Below are positions 1 through 6,601 of a stretch of DNA of 12,110 nt, piece after piece (position 1 is the stretch's first letter; the number at the start of each line of letters is the position of its first letter). The stretch lies in assembly GCA_034211175.1 (NCBI GenBank), contig JAXHUH010000086.1, positions 1 to 12,110 of the forward strand. Reading direction: 5' to 3'. Made by a program: the position numbers and the translations under genes. The notes under the pieces are model-generated. The model saw nothing but the letters and a program-made list of their open reading frames with translations. It was not told the DNA's origin and made no database searches. The DNA is from JAXHUH01 sp034211175 (GTDB lineage: Bacteria; Actinomycetota; Acidimicrobiia; Acidimicrobiales; CAIXPF01).

Positions 1-2
1 TC

Positions 3-122
3 TCTGAGTTAACATACGAAGAAACATACCAGGATTTCCTTTCAGAACCAAAAGTGCGCGTACCAGAACCTAGCAGCATTGCCGCTTTAGCGTTCATCGG
101 TGGTGGAATGTTCCTTTCCCGC
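3..122 (+). CDS. C-terminal fragment of a PEP-CTERM exported protein (5' end outside window)
   Basis: The frame is open from the first bases of the window and ends in a textbook PEP-CTERM tail: a Val-Pro-Glu-Pro-Ser-Ser motif at positions 60-77, a hydrophobic stretch of about 13 residues (Ile-Ala-Ala-Leu to Met-Phe-Leu, 78-113), then Ser-Arg-Arg. In bacteria with exosortase this tail sends secreted proteins to the envelope and is processed at the Pro-Glu-Pro. It is known from cyanobacteria, Planctomycetes, Verrucomicrobia and many Proteobacteria. A real tail would end a few residues after the Arg-Arg with a stop. Here the frame runs on into GC-rich DNA with no resemblance to coding sequence, so the last residues and stop are lost. 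Codon use is mixed at the third position, unlike the rest of the window. The family call is firm; the parent protein cannot be named from about 40 residues. Confidence 0.85.
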
Positions 123-135
123 CGCGCGTGGTCGC
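113..135. other. Left compositional junction
   Basis: Base composition changes sharply here, from about 45% G+C on the left to well above 70% on the right. The change coincides with the point where the PEP-CTERM tail stops making sense, just after its Arg-Arg codons. I see no transposon end, target duplication or integrase at the break. It is most simply read as a join between DNA from two organisms. The exact base cannot be fixed by eye. Confidence 0.7.
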
Positions 136-299
136 GGCCCGACGACCGCAACGGCGCGACCCACCGGCGGAGGCCCGGCGGGCGATGCCGCCTCACAGTG
201 GTGGCCGCCGCTCCGCCAGCACCGCGCCGGGCCGTCAGACGAGGCCGACACCCGGCACGGTCCCGGGAACCACCGGCCCGCAGCGCTCGGCCAACGATC
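136..299. other. GC-rich stretch without a convincing gene
   Basis: All three forward frames stay open for most of this stretch and none has clearly actinobacterial codon use. One frame ends in TGA at 301-303, overlapping the ATG at 300 as ATGA. It could therefore be the last codons of a lost upstream gene coupled to the next one, but its protein resembles nothing I recognise. Confidence 0.3.
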
Positions 300-1199
300 A
301 TGAACGGCCCGACATCCATGCTGGTCTGCGTCATCGCTTCCGTCGCCATTCTCAACACCGCGTACGGCCCGGGCGGGGACCCGACGGACGATGGCGGCAC
401 CGCAGCCACGTCCGTGACCACGGCCGGAGCCCGCGACCGCAGCCGTCCCGCACCCGACCCGGACGGACCGCCGCTCGATGCCGACGTGCCGTGGTACGGA
501 GACGCGATCCTCGACGAGGACGACCGGACGCTCCACCTCTCCGTCGGATCGAGCCCCGAGGGTGACGGGCCGTGCGAGCAGCGCTTCGACCACGAGGTGA
601 CCGAAACCGCCGAGTCGGTGACGATCGCCTTCGACCTGCTGGAGCGCCCGTCGAACGACTCGGCAGCAAGCGGACCGATCGCGTGCAAGGCCATGGCCGA
701 ACCGCAGACGTTCGAGTTCACCCTGTCCGAGCCGCTCGGTGACCGGCTGCTGTTCGACGGCCTGTCGGACACGCCGCAGATCGTGCACCGGAAGGCCGAG
801 CTGTTGGACCTCACCTACCTGCCGGTCGAGCTCGAGGGTGCCGAAGTCTACGGCTTGCCGTGCAACGACGGCTATCCGTGCGGCATCGGGAGTGGCGACC
901 ACGCGGGCTGGCAGCAGACGGTGCGACCCGGTGCCGACGCCGACTGGTACGTGTCCGTCAGGCAGCGGACGGAGGGGACGTTCACCGCACCGGGAGCGAA
1001 GCTCGGCGAGGTCGAGGTCCGCGGCGTCGTCGCCGACCTCTACGAGGGCCGGAACGGCACGCTGCACCTGCTCCATTGGACCGAGGACGGCCTGGACGTC
1101 GCCGTTCGCGGTGAGGTGCGGAGTCGTCGAACGTCGTTCTCGTACGACGACGAGCTGGTGGCGATCGCCGAGGGCCTGCGCTTCCCCGGTGACGGCTGA
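300..1199 (+). CDS. Secreted protein of unknown function with DUF4367-like C-terminus
   Basis: A 299-residue protein. I chose ATG 300 because it directly precedes a hydrophobic export segment (residues 7-22, Met-Leu-Val-Cys-Val-Ile-Ala to Thr-Ala-Tyr); upstream in-frame sequence is unconvincing and partly belongs to the foreign left edge. No good ribosome site is visible, and ATG 318 is an alternative. After an Asp/Pro/Thr-rich linker (about 24-62) comes a beta-rich domain with Cys92 and Cys129 that may pair; Cys188 and Cys194 may form a second pair. The last 60 residues (a Trp-Thr-Glu-Asp-Gly-Leu motif at 260-265, then Asp-Asp-Glu-Leu-Val-Ala-Ile-Ala-Glu) recall the end of DUF4367-type domains in secreted or anti-sigma proteins. 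That match is from memory and moderate. Existence as a gene is well supported by codon bias; function is unknown. Its last 160 bases overlap the EamA gene tail to tail. Confidence 0.7.
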   Translation: MNGPTSMLVCVIASVAILNTAYGPGGDPTDDGGTAATSVTTAGARDRSRPAPDPDGPPLDADVPWYGDAILDEDDRTLHLSVGSSPEGDGPCEQRFDHEVTETAESVTIAFDLLERPSNDSAASGPIACKAMAEPQTFEFTLSEPLGDRLLFDGLSDTPQIVHRKAELLDLTYLPVELEGAEVYGLPCNDGYPCGIGSGDHAGWQQTVRPGADADWYVSVRQRTEGTFTAPGAKLGEVEVRGVVADLYEGRNGTLHLLHWTEDGLDVAVRGEVRSRRTSFSYDDELVAIAEGLRFPGDG

Positions 1200-2020
1200 G
1201 CCTGGCCGCCCGGGCCGGCCGACCGGCGCACGATGGCCAGCACCGAACCGACGACCACGGCGATGCCGAGGACCTGGATCGGCGTGACGGCCTCACCGAG
1301 GAACACCGCGGCCCACAGCGTCCCGAGCGCGGGCTGGGCCGGCTGGAGCAACGAGATCGTCGCCAGCAGGACCAGGTGCTGCGCCCAGGCGATCAGGCCG
1401 TGCGCGCCCACCGCGGCGACGAGCGCGAGGGCAACGACCAGGGCCCACCCACGGGCCGGGAGTGCGACCAGCCCGGCGGGGCCATCGGCGGCGACCACGG
1501 CCAGTGGGAGCGTCGTTGCGGTCGCCGTCGTCGACATGACCGCCATGAACACGGGCGTGTCGAGGCGGGCCCGACCCGAGCGGGACAGGAACAGGTAGGC
1601 GATCCACGCGGCCAGCGCCCCGACGACGAGGGCGTCGCCGAGCAACGAGGTACCGGTCGTCGATGGGCCGCCGAGCACCAGCACCGCACCGACCAGTGCG
1701 GTCAGGCCCCAGCCGGCGACCGATCGCGGCACCCGGCCACCGGTGGTGAGTGCGGCCAACGGCACCATGACCACCGGCGTGAGGGCGAGGATCAGCTCGG
1801 CACGGGCGATCGGGGTCCGGGCCACGCCGGAGAAGAAGGACGCCATGTTCAGCCCGATCGCCAGCCCGGGCAGCGCCGCGGCCCGCCACGCCGCTGCGGT
1901 CACGGGTGTCGTGCCGGCCCGACGGTTCCGCACGTTGACCACGACGTGCCACACCGCGGCAGCGATCGCGAAGCGCCAGAAGGCCACCACCGCACCGGGC
2001 GCGGCGACCGACTTCGCCAT
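1040..2020 (-). CDS. EamA/DMT-family permease, probably lacking its first membrane helix
   Basis: A 326-residue membrane protein of the drug/metabolite transporter superfamily, probably an exporter of small molecules across the inner membrane. It shows two EamA repeats. In the first, Val-Ala-Phe-Trp-Arg-Phe (12-17) is the conserved region after TM1, followed by helices to about residue 118. The second repeat runs from about 125 to 265, with the usual Gln-Pro-Ala-Gln-Pro (226-230) and Leu-Gly-Glu (241-243) near its end. Full members start with a helix ending in Trp-Gly-Ser/Thr before the Lys-Ser seen here at residues 3-4. That helix is absent, and a TGA lies two codons upstream of ATG 2020 with no ribosome site. 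The protein also carries a roughly 60-residue polar tail beyond the last helix that overlaps the neighbouring gene in antisense, so the true stop may be displaced. Family certain; intactness doubtful. Confidence 0.8.
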   Translation of the reverse strand: MAKSVAAPGAVVAFWRFAIAAAVWHVVVNVRNRRAGTTPVTAAAWRAAALPGLAIGLNMASFFSGVARTPIARAELILALTPVVMVPLAALTTGGRVPRSVAGWGLTALVGAVLVLGGPSTTGTSLLGDALVVGALAAWIAYLFLSRSGRARLDTPVFMAVMSTTATATTLPLAVVAADGPAGLVALPARGWALVVALALVAAVGAHGLIAWAQHLVLLATISLLQPAQPALGTLWAAVFLGEAVTPIQVLGIAVVVGSVLAIVRRSAGPGGQAQPSPGKRRPSAIATSSSSYENDVRRLRTSPRTATSRPSSVQWSRCSVPFRPS

Positions 2021-2510
2021 CGATCACGTCGTCGAGCAGTGGCGGCGGGAGCGGCCGGACCTCGACCCGGAGCCGATCCGGGTCATCGGCCGGATCAGCC
2101 GCCTCAGCCGGGGCATCGACCGCCGACTGAAGGTCGTCTTCGACCACCATGGGCTCCGGACGTGGGAGTACGACCTGCTCGCGGCGCTGCGGCGAATGGG
2201 CCCTCCCCACGAGGTCACCGCCGGCGAGCTCCTCGAGGCGCTGATGATCACCTCGGGTGCGGTCACCAACCGGATCGACCGCCTCGAGGACCGGGGCCTC
2301 GTTGAGCGGACGAAGGCACCGGACGACAAGCGGGTCGTGCGGATGTGTCTCACGGAGGCGGGCCACCGGGCGATGGACGCCGCGGTCGTCGACCACCTGG
2401 ACAACGAGGCGGCCGTCCTGGGCCACCTGTCCCCCACCGAGCGCGACGAGCTCGTCCGCCTCTTGCGGGCGGTCGGGCGCGGCCTCGACGACGCCGATCC
2501 CGCGAACTGA
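2019..2510 (+). CDS. MarR-family transcriptional regulator, start codon missing
   Basis: About 163 residues of a complete winged-helix MarR domain. It comprises a dimerisation helix near the start (Asp-His-Val-Val-Glu-Gln-Trp), the recognition region (Thr-Ala-Gly-Glu-Leu-Leu to Thr-Ser-Gly-Ala-Val-Thr-Asn-Arg, bases about 2218-2274), the wing (Asp-Asp-Lys-Arg at 2320-2331), and a C-terminal dimer helix. Close relatives in actinobacteria, as I recall them, begin only a few residues before the Asp-His-Val segment. Here the codons just upstream offer no ATG, GTG or TTG; the nearest in-frame candidate is a TTG at 1935 inside the antisense EamA gene. The listed left end is therefore where family similarity begins, not a proven start. 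It sits back to back with the EamA permease, a common arrangement in which MarR controls the exporter. Here there is no intergenic control region left between them. Confidence 0.8.
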   Translation: MDHVVEQWRRERPDLDPEPIRVIGRISRLSRGIDRRLKVVFDHHGLRTWEYDLLAALRRMGPPHEVTAGELLEALMITSGAVTNRIDRLEDRGLVERTKAPDDKRVVRMCLTEAGHRAMDAAVVDHLDNEAAVLGHLSPTERDELVRLLRAVGRGLDDADPAN

Positions 2511-2588
2511 CACCCCACCGGGCCGCGATCGCCCAAGTCAGGGCGTCGGGCGTTCAGACGACCGCCGAATGGGGCAGGATCACCCACC

Positions 2589-2951
2589 ATGGGCGCGAGG
2601 TGGACCACATTGGTGATCGACGCGGTCGAGCCCCACGTGCTCGCCCGCTTCTGGGCCGAGGTGCTCGAATGGCAGATCCACCCACCGGACCCCGAGTACG
2701 GGTCGATCGGCGTGTCCCGCCCCGACGGTGACGGCCCGATGCTCCAGTTCCTCCCATCGAGCGAGCCGAAGCGGGACAAGAACCGCCTCCACCTCGACCT
2801 CAACCCCTGCGACGAGCAGCACGACGAGCTCGAGCGGCTGCTCGGTCTCGGCGCCCGCACGATCGACATCGGCCAGGGCCCCAACCGGTGGGTCGTCCTC
2901 GCCGACCCCGAGGACAACGAGTTCTGCCTCCGCCAACGCCCCGTCGGCTGA
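2589..2951 (+). CDS. VOC-superfamily (glyoxalase-like, Glyoxalase_6 type) protein
   Basis: A 120-residue cytosolic protein with the paired beta-alpha-beta-beta-beta modules of the vicinal oxygen chelate superfamily. The first module has Phe-Trp-Ala-Glu-Val-Leu (21-26). The second has Leu-His-Leu-Asp-Leu (67-71), Leu-Gly-Ala-Arg (87-90), Gly-Gln-Gly (95-97) and Trp-Val-Val-Leu-Ala-Asp-Pro-Glu (101-108) ending Asn-Glu-Phe-Cys. Length and motifs fit the small actinobacterial Glyoxalase_6 group, whose members mostly have no assigned substrate; some VOC proteins detoxify or bind antibiotics. ATG 2589 is chosen because family similarity starts there. CAGGAT at 2575-2580 could serve as a weak ribosome site or as a -10 box for a near-leaderless transcript. 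It stands alone, 78 bases after the MarR gene on the same strand, and could be cotranscribed with it. Confidence 0.85.
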   Translation: MGARWTTLVIDAVEPHVLARFWAEVLEWQIHPPDPEYGSIGVSRPDGDGPMLQFLPSSEPKRDKNRLHLDLNPCDEQHDELERLLGLGARTIDIGQGPNRWVVLADPEDNEFCLRQRPVG

Positions 2952-3041
2952 CGCCGTCGCGTCCCCGGGCGGGAATCGCGTGCATCATCGACCATCGACC
3001 GGCCACGACGTCGGTCCCGGGTCCGGCATGGCGTCGGCCGA

Positions 3042-3047
3042 TAGGGT
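3042..3047 (+). promoter_or_regulatory. Leaderless-type -10 box (TAGGGT) for the nucleotidyltransferase/GyrA-like unit
   Basis: TAGGGT matches the actinobacterial TANNNT -10 pattern, and its last T lies exactly seven bases before the GTG at 3054. Transcription would then begin at or next to the first base of the start codon. No clear -35 is seen, as is usual. The same hexamer stands before the GTG at 8973. Inferred from spacing and pattern only. Confidence 0.5.
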
Positions 3048-3053
3048 CCCGGC

Positions 3054-3488
3054 GTGGCCGCGCCTGTCCCCCCGCCCGTGCTCGCCGCCGCCGTGCTGCG
3101 CAGCCGGGGCATCGACGCGGTGATCATCGGGGGCACCGCCGAGTGGTTGCACACGGGCGTCGGGATGCCCCGTGACCTCGACCTCGCGCCCGCGCCGACG
3201 CCGGCCAACCTCGCGGCACTCACCGACGGCCTCACCGCGCTGGGCGCGTCACCGGACCACGTGCCCACAGCCGATGTCCTCGCCCGCACCGACGTCCGCT
3301 CGGTGCCGACGGCGTACGGGCCGGTCGACGTCCTCGCCGGCCGGGGCCGCGACGAGCACCACCTGCTGACGGCGCAGGCGCACACGGTCACGGTGCTCGG
3401 CGTCGGCCTCTCGGTGGCCTCGCTCGGCGACGTCCTCCGCCTGCGGCACATCCACGGGTACCGACCCACGCGCGTGGCCGTCCGGTGA
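3054..3488 (+). CDS. Nucleotidyltransferase-like protein (AbiEii/MNT-type fold)
   Basis: A 144-residue protein with the outline of a minimal nucleotidyltransferase: Ile-Ile-Gly-Gly-Thr-Ala (24-29), Arg-Asp-Leu-Asp-Leu (40-44) giving the paired acidic residues Asp41 and Asp43, and Gly-Pro-Val-Asp-Val-Leu (89-94) giving a third, Asp92. These three match the metal-binding triad of the superfamily, so it may be active. Near the end, Ser-Leu-Gly-Asp-Val-Leu-Arg-Leu-Arg resembles the family motif that normally has Lys. The family includes antibiotic-modifying enzymes and AbiEii-like toxins that nucleotidylate RNA; which applies cannot be told. GTG 3054 is chosen because it sits seven bases after TAGGGT. 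The stop overlaps the next gene's start as GTGA (3485-3488), so the two are almost certainly cotranscribed and translationally coupled. Confidence 0.7.
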   Translation: MAAPVPPPVLAAAVLRSRGIDAVIIGGTAEWLHTGVGMPRDLDLAPAPTPANLAALTDGLTALGASPDHVPTADVLARTDVRSVPTAYGPVDVLAGRGRDEHHLLTAQAHTVTVLGVGLSVASLGDVLRLRHIHGYRPTRVAVR

Positions 3489-4468
3489 ACGGTCCGGCAT
3501 CGGGATCACCGACCGGCCTGTCGGCCGTCGAGCTGGAGCTCCTCGACGCCCTCGACGCCCTCTGCGGCTCACCGCCGGTCCACGCCACGTCCGCCGCGCT
3601 GCTCGCCCGGCTCGACGACGAGGCCGGCATCGCTCCCCGCCACGCCTACGAGGTGCTGTGCCTCGCGGCGCAGGACCACGTCAGCCACCTCCCGCTCGTC
3701 GACGGCCACGGCAACGTCGGCGAGCATCCCGACGGGCCGGCGGCGAACCCCCGCTACACCGAGGTCCGGCCGTCCCCCGTCGGGCAGCTGGCCCACCGCC
3801 ATCGCACCACGGGTGGGCTCGGCCTGCCGATCGGGCTCGTCAACGGGAACGTCCACCTCGGCGGCCATCGCCCCGCCTTCGACCCGCGACGGGTGCTCGC
3901 GACGGTGGAGCACGCGTGCCGCCGACCGGCTGCGACCGACTCCGAGCTGTGCGACCTCGTCGGTGCACCGTCGTTCCCGAGCGGCTGCGGCGTCGGGGTG
4001 GACCTCGCCGCGCTCACGGCCGGGGAGGAGGTCGACCTCGAGTGCACCGCCCGTGTCGAGCGGGCCGGGGACGCCCACGGCGGACGGTTCGTCATCAGCC
4101 GCTGGCCGCCGACCTCGTCGCCGCATCGGGCCGCACGCGCCATCGCGGCCCGCTCGGCCGATGCGGCCCGGGCCCGCCCGTTCCCGGAGATCGACGACCA
4201 GATGGTGGCGGTCCGCGACATCGCGGTGCTCTCGTCCCGGCGGGAGCTCGTCGTCGATCTCCACGACGACGCCGACCCCGAGCGCGAGCTGGCCAAGCTC
4301 CGCACGATCCACGGGGTCACGACGCTGACGAGGACGCGCCTCCCGGCCCCGCTGGCCACGCTGGTGCGCCGCCACGCATCGCGAGACCGCGCCGCGATGC
4401 TTGCCGCGCTCGGAGAGCTCCGGGACGAACTGGACCTCCGGGACCGCGTGGCGACCGGCGAGCGCTGA
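3485..4468 (+). CDS. Stand-alone GyrA/ParC-like breakage-reunion core protein
   Basis: A 327-residue protein whose landmarks follow type II topoisomerase subunit A in order. They are a winged-helix remnant (Ala-Tyr-Glu-Val-Leu-Cys-Leu-Ala-Ala-Gln, 54-63), Leu-Val-Asp-Gly-His-Gly-Asn (71-77), the active-site neighbourhood Pro-Arg-Tyr-Thr-Glu-Val-Arg (89-95) with Arg90-Tyr91 matching the GyrA catalytic Arg-Tyr pair, Gly-Leu-Val-Asn-Gly (117-121), and Pro-Ser-Phe-Pro-Ser-Gly (162-167) matching GyrA Pro-Asp-Phe-Pro-Thr. Tower and coiled-coil-like regions continue to the end. Real GyrA is about 800-900 residues. Here the first ~80 residues are replaced, the His-Pro-His-Gly-Asp motif reads Ala-Pro-Arg-His-Ala, and the C-terminal DNA-wrapping propeller is absent. 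No gyrB/parE partner is nearby. It overlaps the nucleotidyltransferase-like gene by four bases. A housekeeping gyrase role is unlikely; it may bind or nick DNA, or be a decoy. The homology is read from motifs, not from an alignment. Confidence 0.7.
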   Translation: MNGPASGSPTGLSAVELELLDALDALCGSPPVHATSAALLARLDDEAGIAPRHAYEVLCLAAQDHVSHLPLVDGHGNVGEHPDGPAANPRYTEVRPSPVGQLAHRHRTTGGLGLPIGLVNGNVHLGGHRPAFDPRRVLATVEHACRRPAATDSELCDLVGAPSFPSGCGVGVDLAALTAGEEVDLECTARVERAGDAHGGRFVISRWPPTSSPHRAARAIAARSADAARARPFPEIDDQMVAVRDIAVLSSRRELVVDLHDDADPERELAKLRTIHGVTTLTRTRLPAPLATLVRRHASRDRAAMLAALGELRDELDLRDRVATGER

Positions 4469-4489
4469 CGGGCGGGTCCGGCAGCCGCC

Positions 4490-5752
4490 TCAGTCCACCG
4501 AGGCGAGCGCGACCGGTTCGGTCGGCGACGCGCTGCGGCGGTCCCTGCGGTCGGCGGCGTCGAGCGACACGGCCACGACCACGACCACGCTCGCCGCGGC
4601 GAGAACGGCCCACGGCACACCGAACGCGGCGATGAGGAGTCCCGCCGCGGCGATGCCGGTGAGCTCGGCAGCGCTGCCGGCCACGAAGTCGGTCGACAAC
4701 ACCCGCCCGTGGACCGCCACCGGGCTCGACCGCTGGAGGACCGTGCGCGACGGGCCCGAGATCAGCGCGGTCACCACGCCCCACACGGCGACGCCGGCGA
4801 ACGCCACCGCCACGTACGGGGTGCCGAGGTAGACGACGGCGGCGACCCCGGAGCCCCCCACCCCGGCGGCGATCCAGCCGAAGGTCGCCAACCGGTCGCC
4901 GAGCCGGGTGGCGACCAGGCCGCCGATCACCAGGAACACGCCGAACACGGTCTGGAGCGCGGCGAACACCTCCTCCGGCCGTTCGAGCACGTCCCGCACG
5001 TACAGGGGCTCGGCCAGGAGCGCGAAGCCGTAGAGCACGTGGACCGCGAACGTGCACGCCACCGTCCGGCGCAGGATCCCGGTCCGGGCCACGAGGCGCC
5101 AGCCGTCGAGCGCGTCCCGCCAACCGACCCGCGGCTCGGCGGCCCCCTCGACCGACCCCGGCGCGTGCTCGACCGGCTTCAGGCGGACCAGGGGCAGCAC
5201 GAACAGGCCGACCGCGTAGGTCACCGCGTCGAACACGAACGCGCCCCGGAACCCGAACGCGGCGATGCCGACCCCGGCGGCGACCGGCCCGGCCACGATG
5301 GCCAGCTCGTCGGTCAGCGACACGAGCGCGTTCGTCCGCGCGAGGCGGTCGTCGTCGACCAGACGCGGCGGCATCGACTGGAGCGCCGTGTGGGTGAACG
5401 TGGACACGACGCCGTGGGCCGCGCTGAGCAGTGCAAGGCTGCGGAAGTCGTCGGCGGCCAGCAGCGCCAGCGACGCCACCACCCCCGACGCCTTGGCCAC
5501 GGCCAGCGTGCGCTTCGGCCCGACCCGGTCGATCACCGTGCCCGACACCGGGCCCAGCAGCACGCCCGGCCCGGCGAACATGAGGCCGAACAGGGCGACG
5601 TCCGCCGGCCCGGCACCGTACTCGTAGGCGGCGTAGCCCCAGATGGCCACGATGACGGCCCACGAGCCGACGGCGCTCAGCGCCTCGGCGGCGAGGAAGG
5701 CGTAGATGCGGCGGGGCGACGACGGGGCGACGGGCGAGGGGCAGGTGGACAC
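4490..5752 (-). CDS. MFS exporter (MFS_3/EntS-like)
   Basis: A 420-residue, roughly 12-helix inner-membrane transporter. The motif between helices 2 and 3, Gly-Pro-Val-Ser-Gly-Thr-Val-Ile-Asp-Arg-Val-Gly-Pro-Lys-Arg (67-81), is the MFS signature A in the form used by the enterobactin-exporter-like MFS_3 group. Other support is Asp-Arg-Leu-Ala-Arg-Thr-Asn-Ala (135-142) and Ile-Val-Ala-Gly-Pro-Val-Ala-Ala-Gly after it, both usual in this group. Likely proton-driven efflux of a drug-like or siderophore-like molecule; the substrate is unknown. The start is GTG 5752, behind a TATCGT box. It converges with the GyrA-like gene with only about 20 bases between stops. It follows the TetR gene on the same strand, but a hairpin and its own promoter-like box lie between, so co-regulation is possible without a shared transcript. 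Confidence 0.9.
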   Translation of the reverse strand: MSTCPSPVAPSSPRRIYAFLAAEALSAVGSWAVIVAIWGYAAYEYGAGPADVALFGLMFAGPGVLLGPVSGTVIDRVGPKRTLAVAKASGVVASLALLAADDFRSLALLSAAHGVVSTFTHTALQSMPPRLVDDDRLARTNALVSLTDELAIVAGPVAAGVGIAAFGFRGAFVFDAVTYAVGLFVLPLVRLKPVEHAPGSVEGAAEPRVGWRDALDGWRLVARTGILRRTVACTFAVHVLYGFALLAEPLYVRDVLERPEEVFAALQTVFGVFLVIGGLVATRLGDRLATFGWIAAGVGGSGVAAVVYLGTPYVAVAFAGVAVWGVVTALISGPSRTVLQRSSPVAVHGRVLSTDFVAGSAAELTGIAAAGLLIAAFGVPWAVLAAASVVVVVAVSLDAADRRDRRSASPTEPVALASVD

Positions 5753-5760
5753 CGCGGGGC

Positions 5761-5766
5761 ACGATA
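5761..5766 (-). promoter_or_regulatory. Possible near-leaderless -10 box (TATCGT) for the MFS gene
   Basis: On the minus strand TATCGT (5766 down to 5761) fits TANNNT, and its last base lies nine bases before the GTG start at 5752. The expected transcript would have a leader of about zero to three bases. No Shine-Dalgarno sequence is visible before this GTG, which agrees with leaderless initiation. Confidence 0.4.
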
Positions 5767-5852
5767 CGGAGTCACCCGGCGCGCGACCGCCCGAATTTCC
5801 GGGATCCGGCCGCCCGGAGCCGCCGCTCGCCCGACGCCCGACCCCGACGGCC

Positions 5853-5875
5853 GCCGGCGCGATCGCCGCGCCGGC
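5853..5875 (-). terminator. Hairpin just after the TetR gene
   Basis: A perfect 9-bp stem (GCCGGCGCG at 5853-5861 against CGCGCCGGC at 5867-5875) with a 5-base loop begins five bases beyond the TetR stop codon. There is no T-tract, which is common for actinobacterial hairpin terminators. It probably limits read-through from the TetR gene into the MFS gene. Confidence 0.45.
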
Positions 5876-5880
5876 TGCGC

Positions 5881-6546
5881 TCAGGTGCCGACGAGCGTGA
5901 GGAATCGATCGACGGCGCGTGCCGCCCGCTCGTCGATCTCGGCCGGTGACGGCGGGTCCTCGCCGAGCAGCGTCCGGATCTGGGCGTCCTGGACCACGAG
6001 GCCGTACAGGAGTCGGAACGCGTCGTCGGCGTCGTCGATCCGGAGGAGGCTGCGGGCGGCGAGGCGCTCGAGGTAGCGCTCGACGAGCGGGCCGAGCCGG
6101 TGGCGACCGGACGCCAGGAGCACGCGGGCAAGCTCCGGCGAGCCCATGGCGGCACGGTTCAGCACCACCGAGCGCTCACTGGTGAGCAGCCGCAGCAGGC
6201 CGGTCGCGAACCCGACGAGTGTGTCGCGAGGGTCGCGCTCAGTGGTGAGCGCGGCCTCGACCCGTTCGGCCGACGCCGCCGCGTTCTCCTCGATCAGGGC
6301 GGCGAACAGACCCTCACGGTTGCCGAACCACGAGTAGAGCGTCTCCTTCGACGCGCCCGCCCGCCGGGCGATGCCCTGCATCGTCACCCGCTCGTAGCCC
6401 CGCTCGGTCAGCTCGTCGAAGGCGGCATCGATCACGCTCCGCCGCCTGGCCTCGCGCTCCCCGGCGCGCGGCCGTCCCCGCCGCGTCGACCGCGCCCCGT
6501 CGTCCTGCGCCGAGCCGGTCTCGCCTCTGCGAGCGGCATCCGTCAT
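5881..6546 (-). CDS. TetR/AcrR-family regulator (AefR-like C-terminal domain)
   Basis: A 221-residue repressor-type protein. A basic Arg-rich N-terminus (20-36) is followed by the TetR helix-turn-helix: Ala-Ala-Phe-Asp-Glu-Leu (41-46), Val-Thr-Met-Gln-Gly-Ile-Ala-Arg-Arg-Ala-Gly-Ala-Ser-Lys-Glu-Thr-Leu-Tyr-Ser-Trp-Phe (54-74) and Asn-Arg-Glu-Gly-Leu-Phe (76-81). The ligand domain (about 95-220), with Glu-Arg-Ser-Val-Val-Leu-Asn-Arg and Ser-Pro-Glu-Leu-Ala-Arg, is of the AefR-like type as far as I can judge. The start at 6546 has an excellent ribosome site, AGGAGGT on the minus strand at 6556-6550. The gene is divergent from the membrane protein/DUF1772 pair across about 190 bases containing a strong promoter and repeated ACCGGT palindromes. 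It most likely controls that pair and itself, and perhaps the MFS gene downstream. Confidence 0.9.
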   Translation of the reverse strand: MTDAARRGETGSAQDDGARSTRRGRPRAGEREARRRSVIDAAFDELTERGYERVTMQGIARRAGASKETLYSWFGNREGLFAALIEENAAASAERVEAALTTERDPRDTLVGFATGLLRLLTSERSVVLNRAAMGSPELARVLLASGRHRLGPLVERYLERLAARSLLRIDDADDAFRLLYGLVVQDAQIRTLLGEDPPSPAEIDERAARAVDRFLTLVGT

Positions 6547-6601
6547 CGCACCTCCTCAGCAACCGGGGCGGGCGTCGTCCCGACTCGAGCCGACCGGCAG
6601 A

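Noticed and set aside
87..1076. Long minus-strand open frame opposite the secreted-protein gene
   Set aside because: Arg/Gly/Val-rich translation with no family features; the plus-strand frame has an export signal and coherent domains. Long antisense frames are expected at this G+C.
2024..3469. 481-codon minus-strand open frame opposite the MarR, VOC and nucleotidyltransferase genes
   Set aside because: Ser/Arg-rich shadow crossing three well-supported plus-strand genes, without any recognisable domain.
3485..4468. Naming the gene gyrA or parC
   Set aside because: Less than half the normal length, lacks the N-terminal gate motif and C-terminal propeller, and has no gyrB/parE neighbour.
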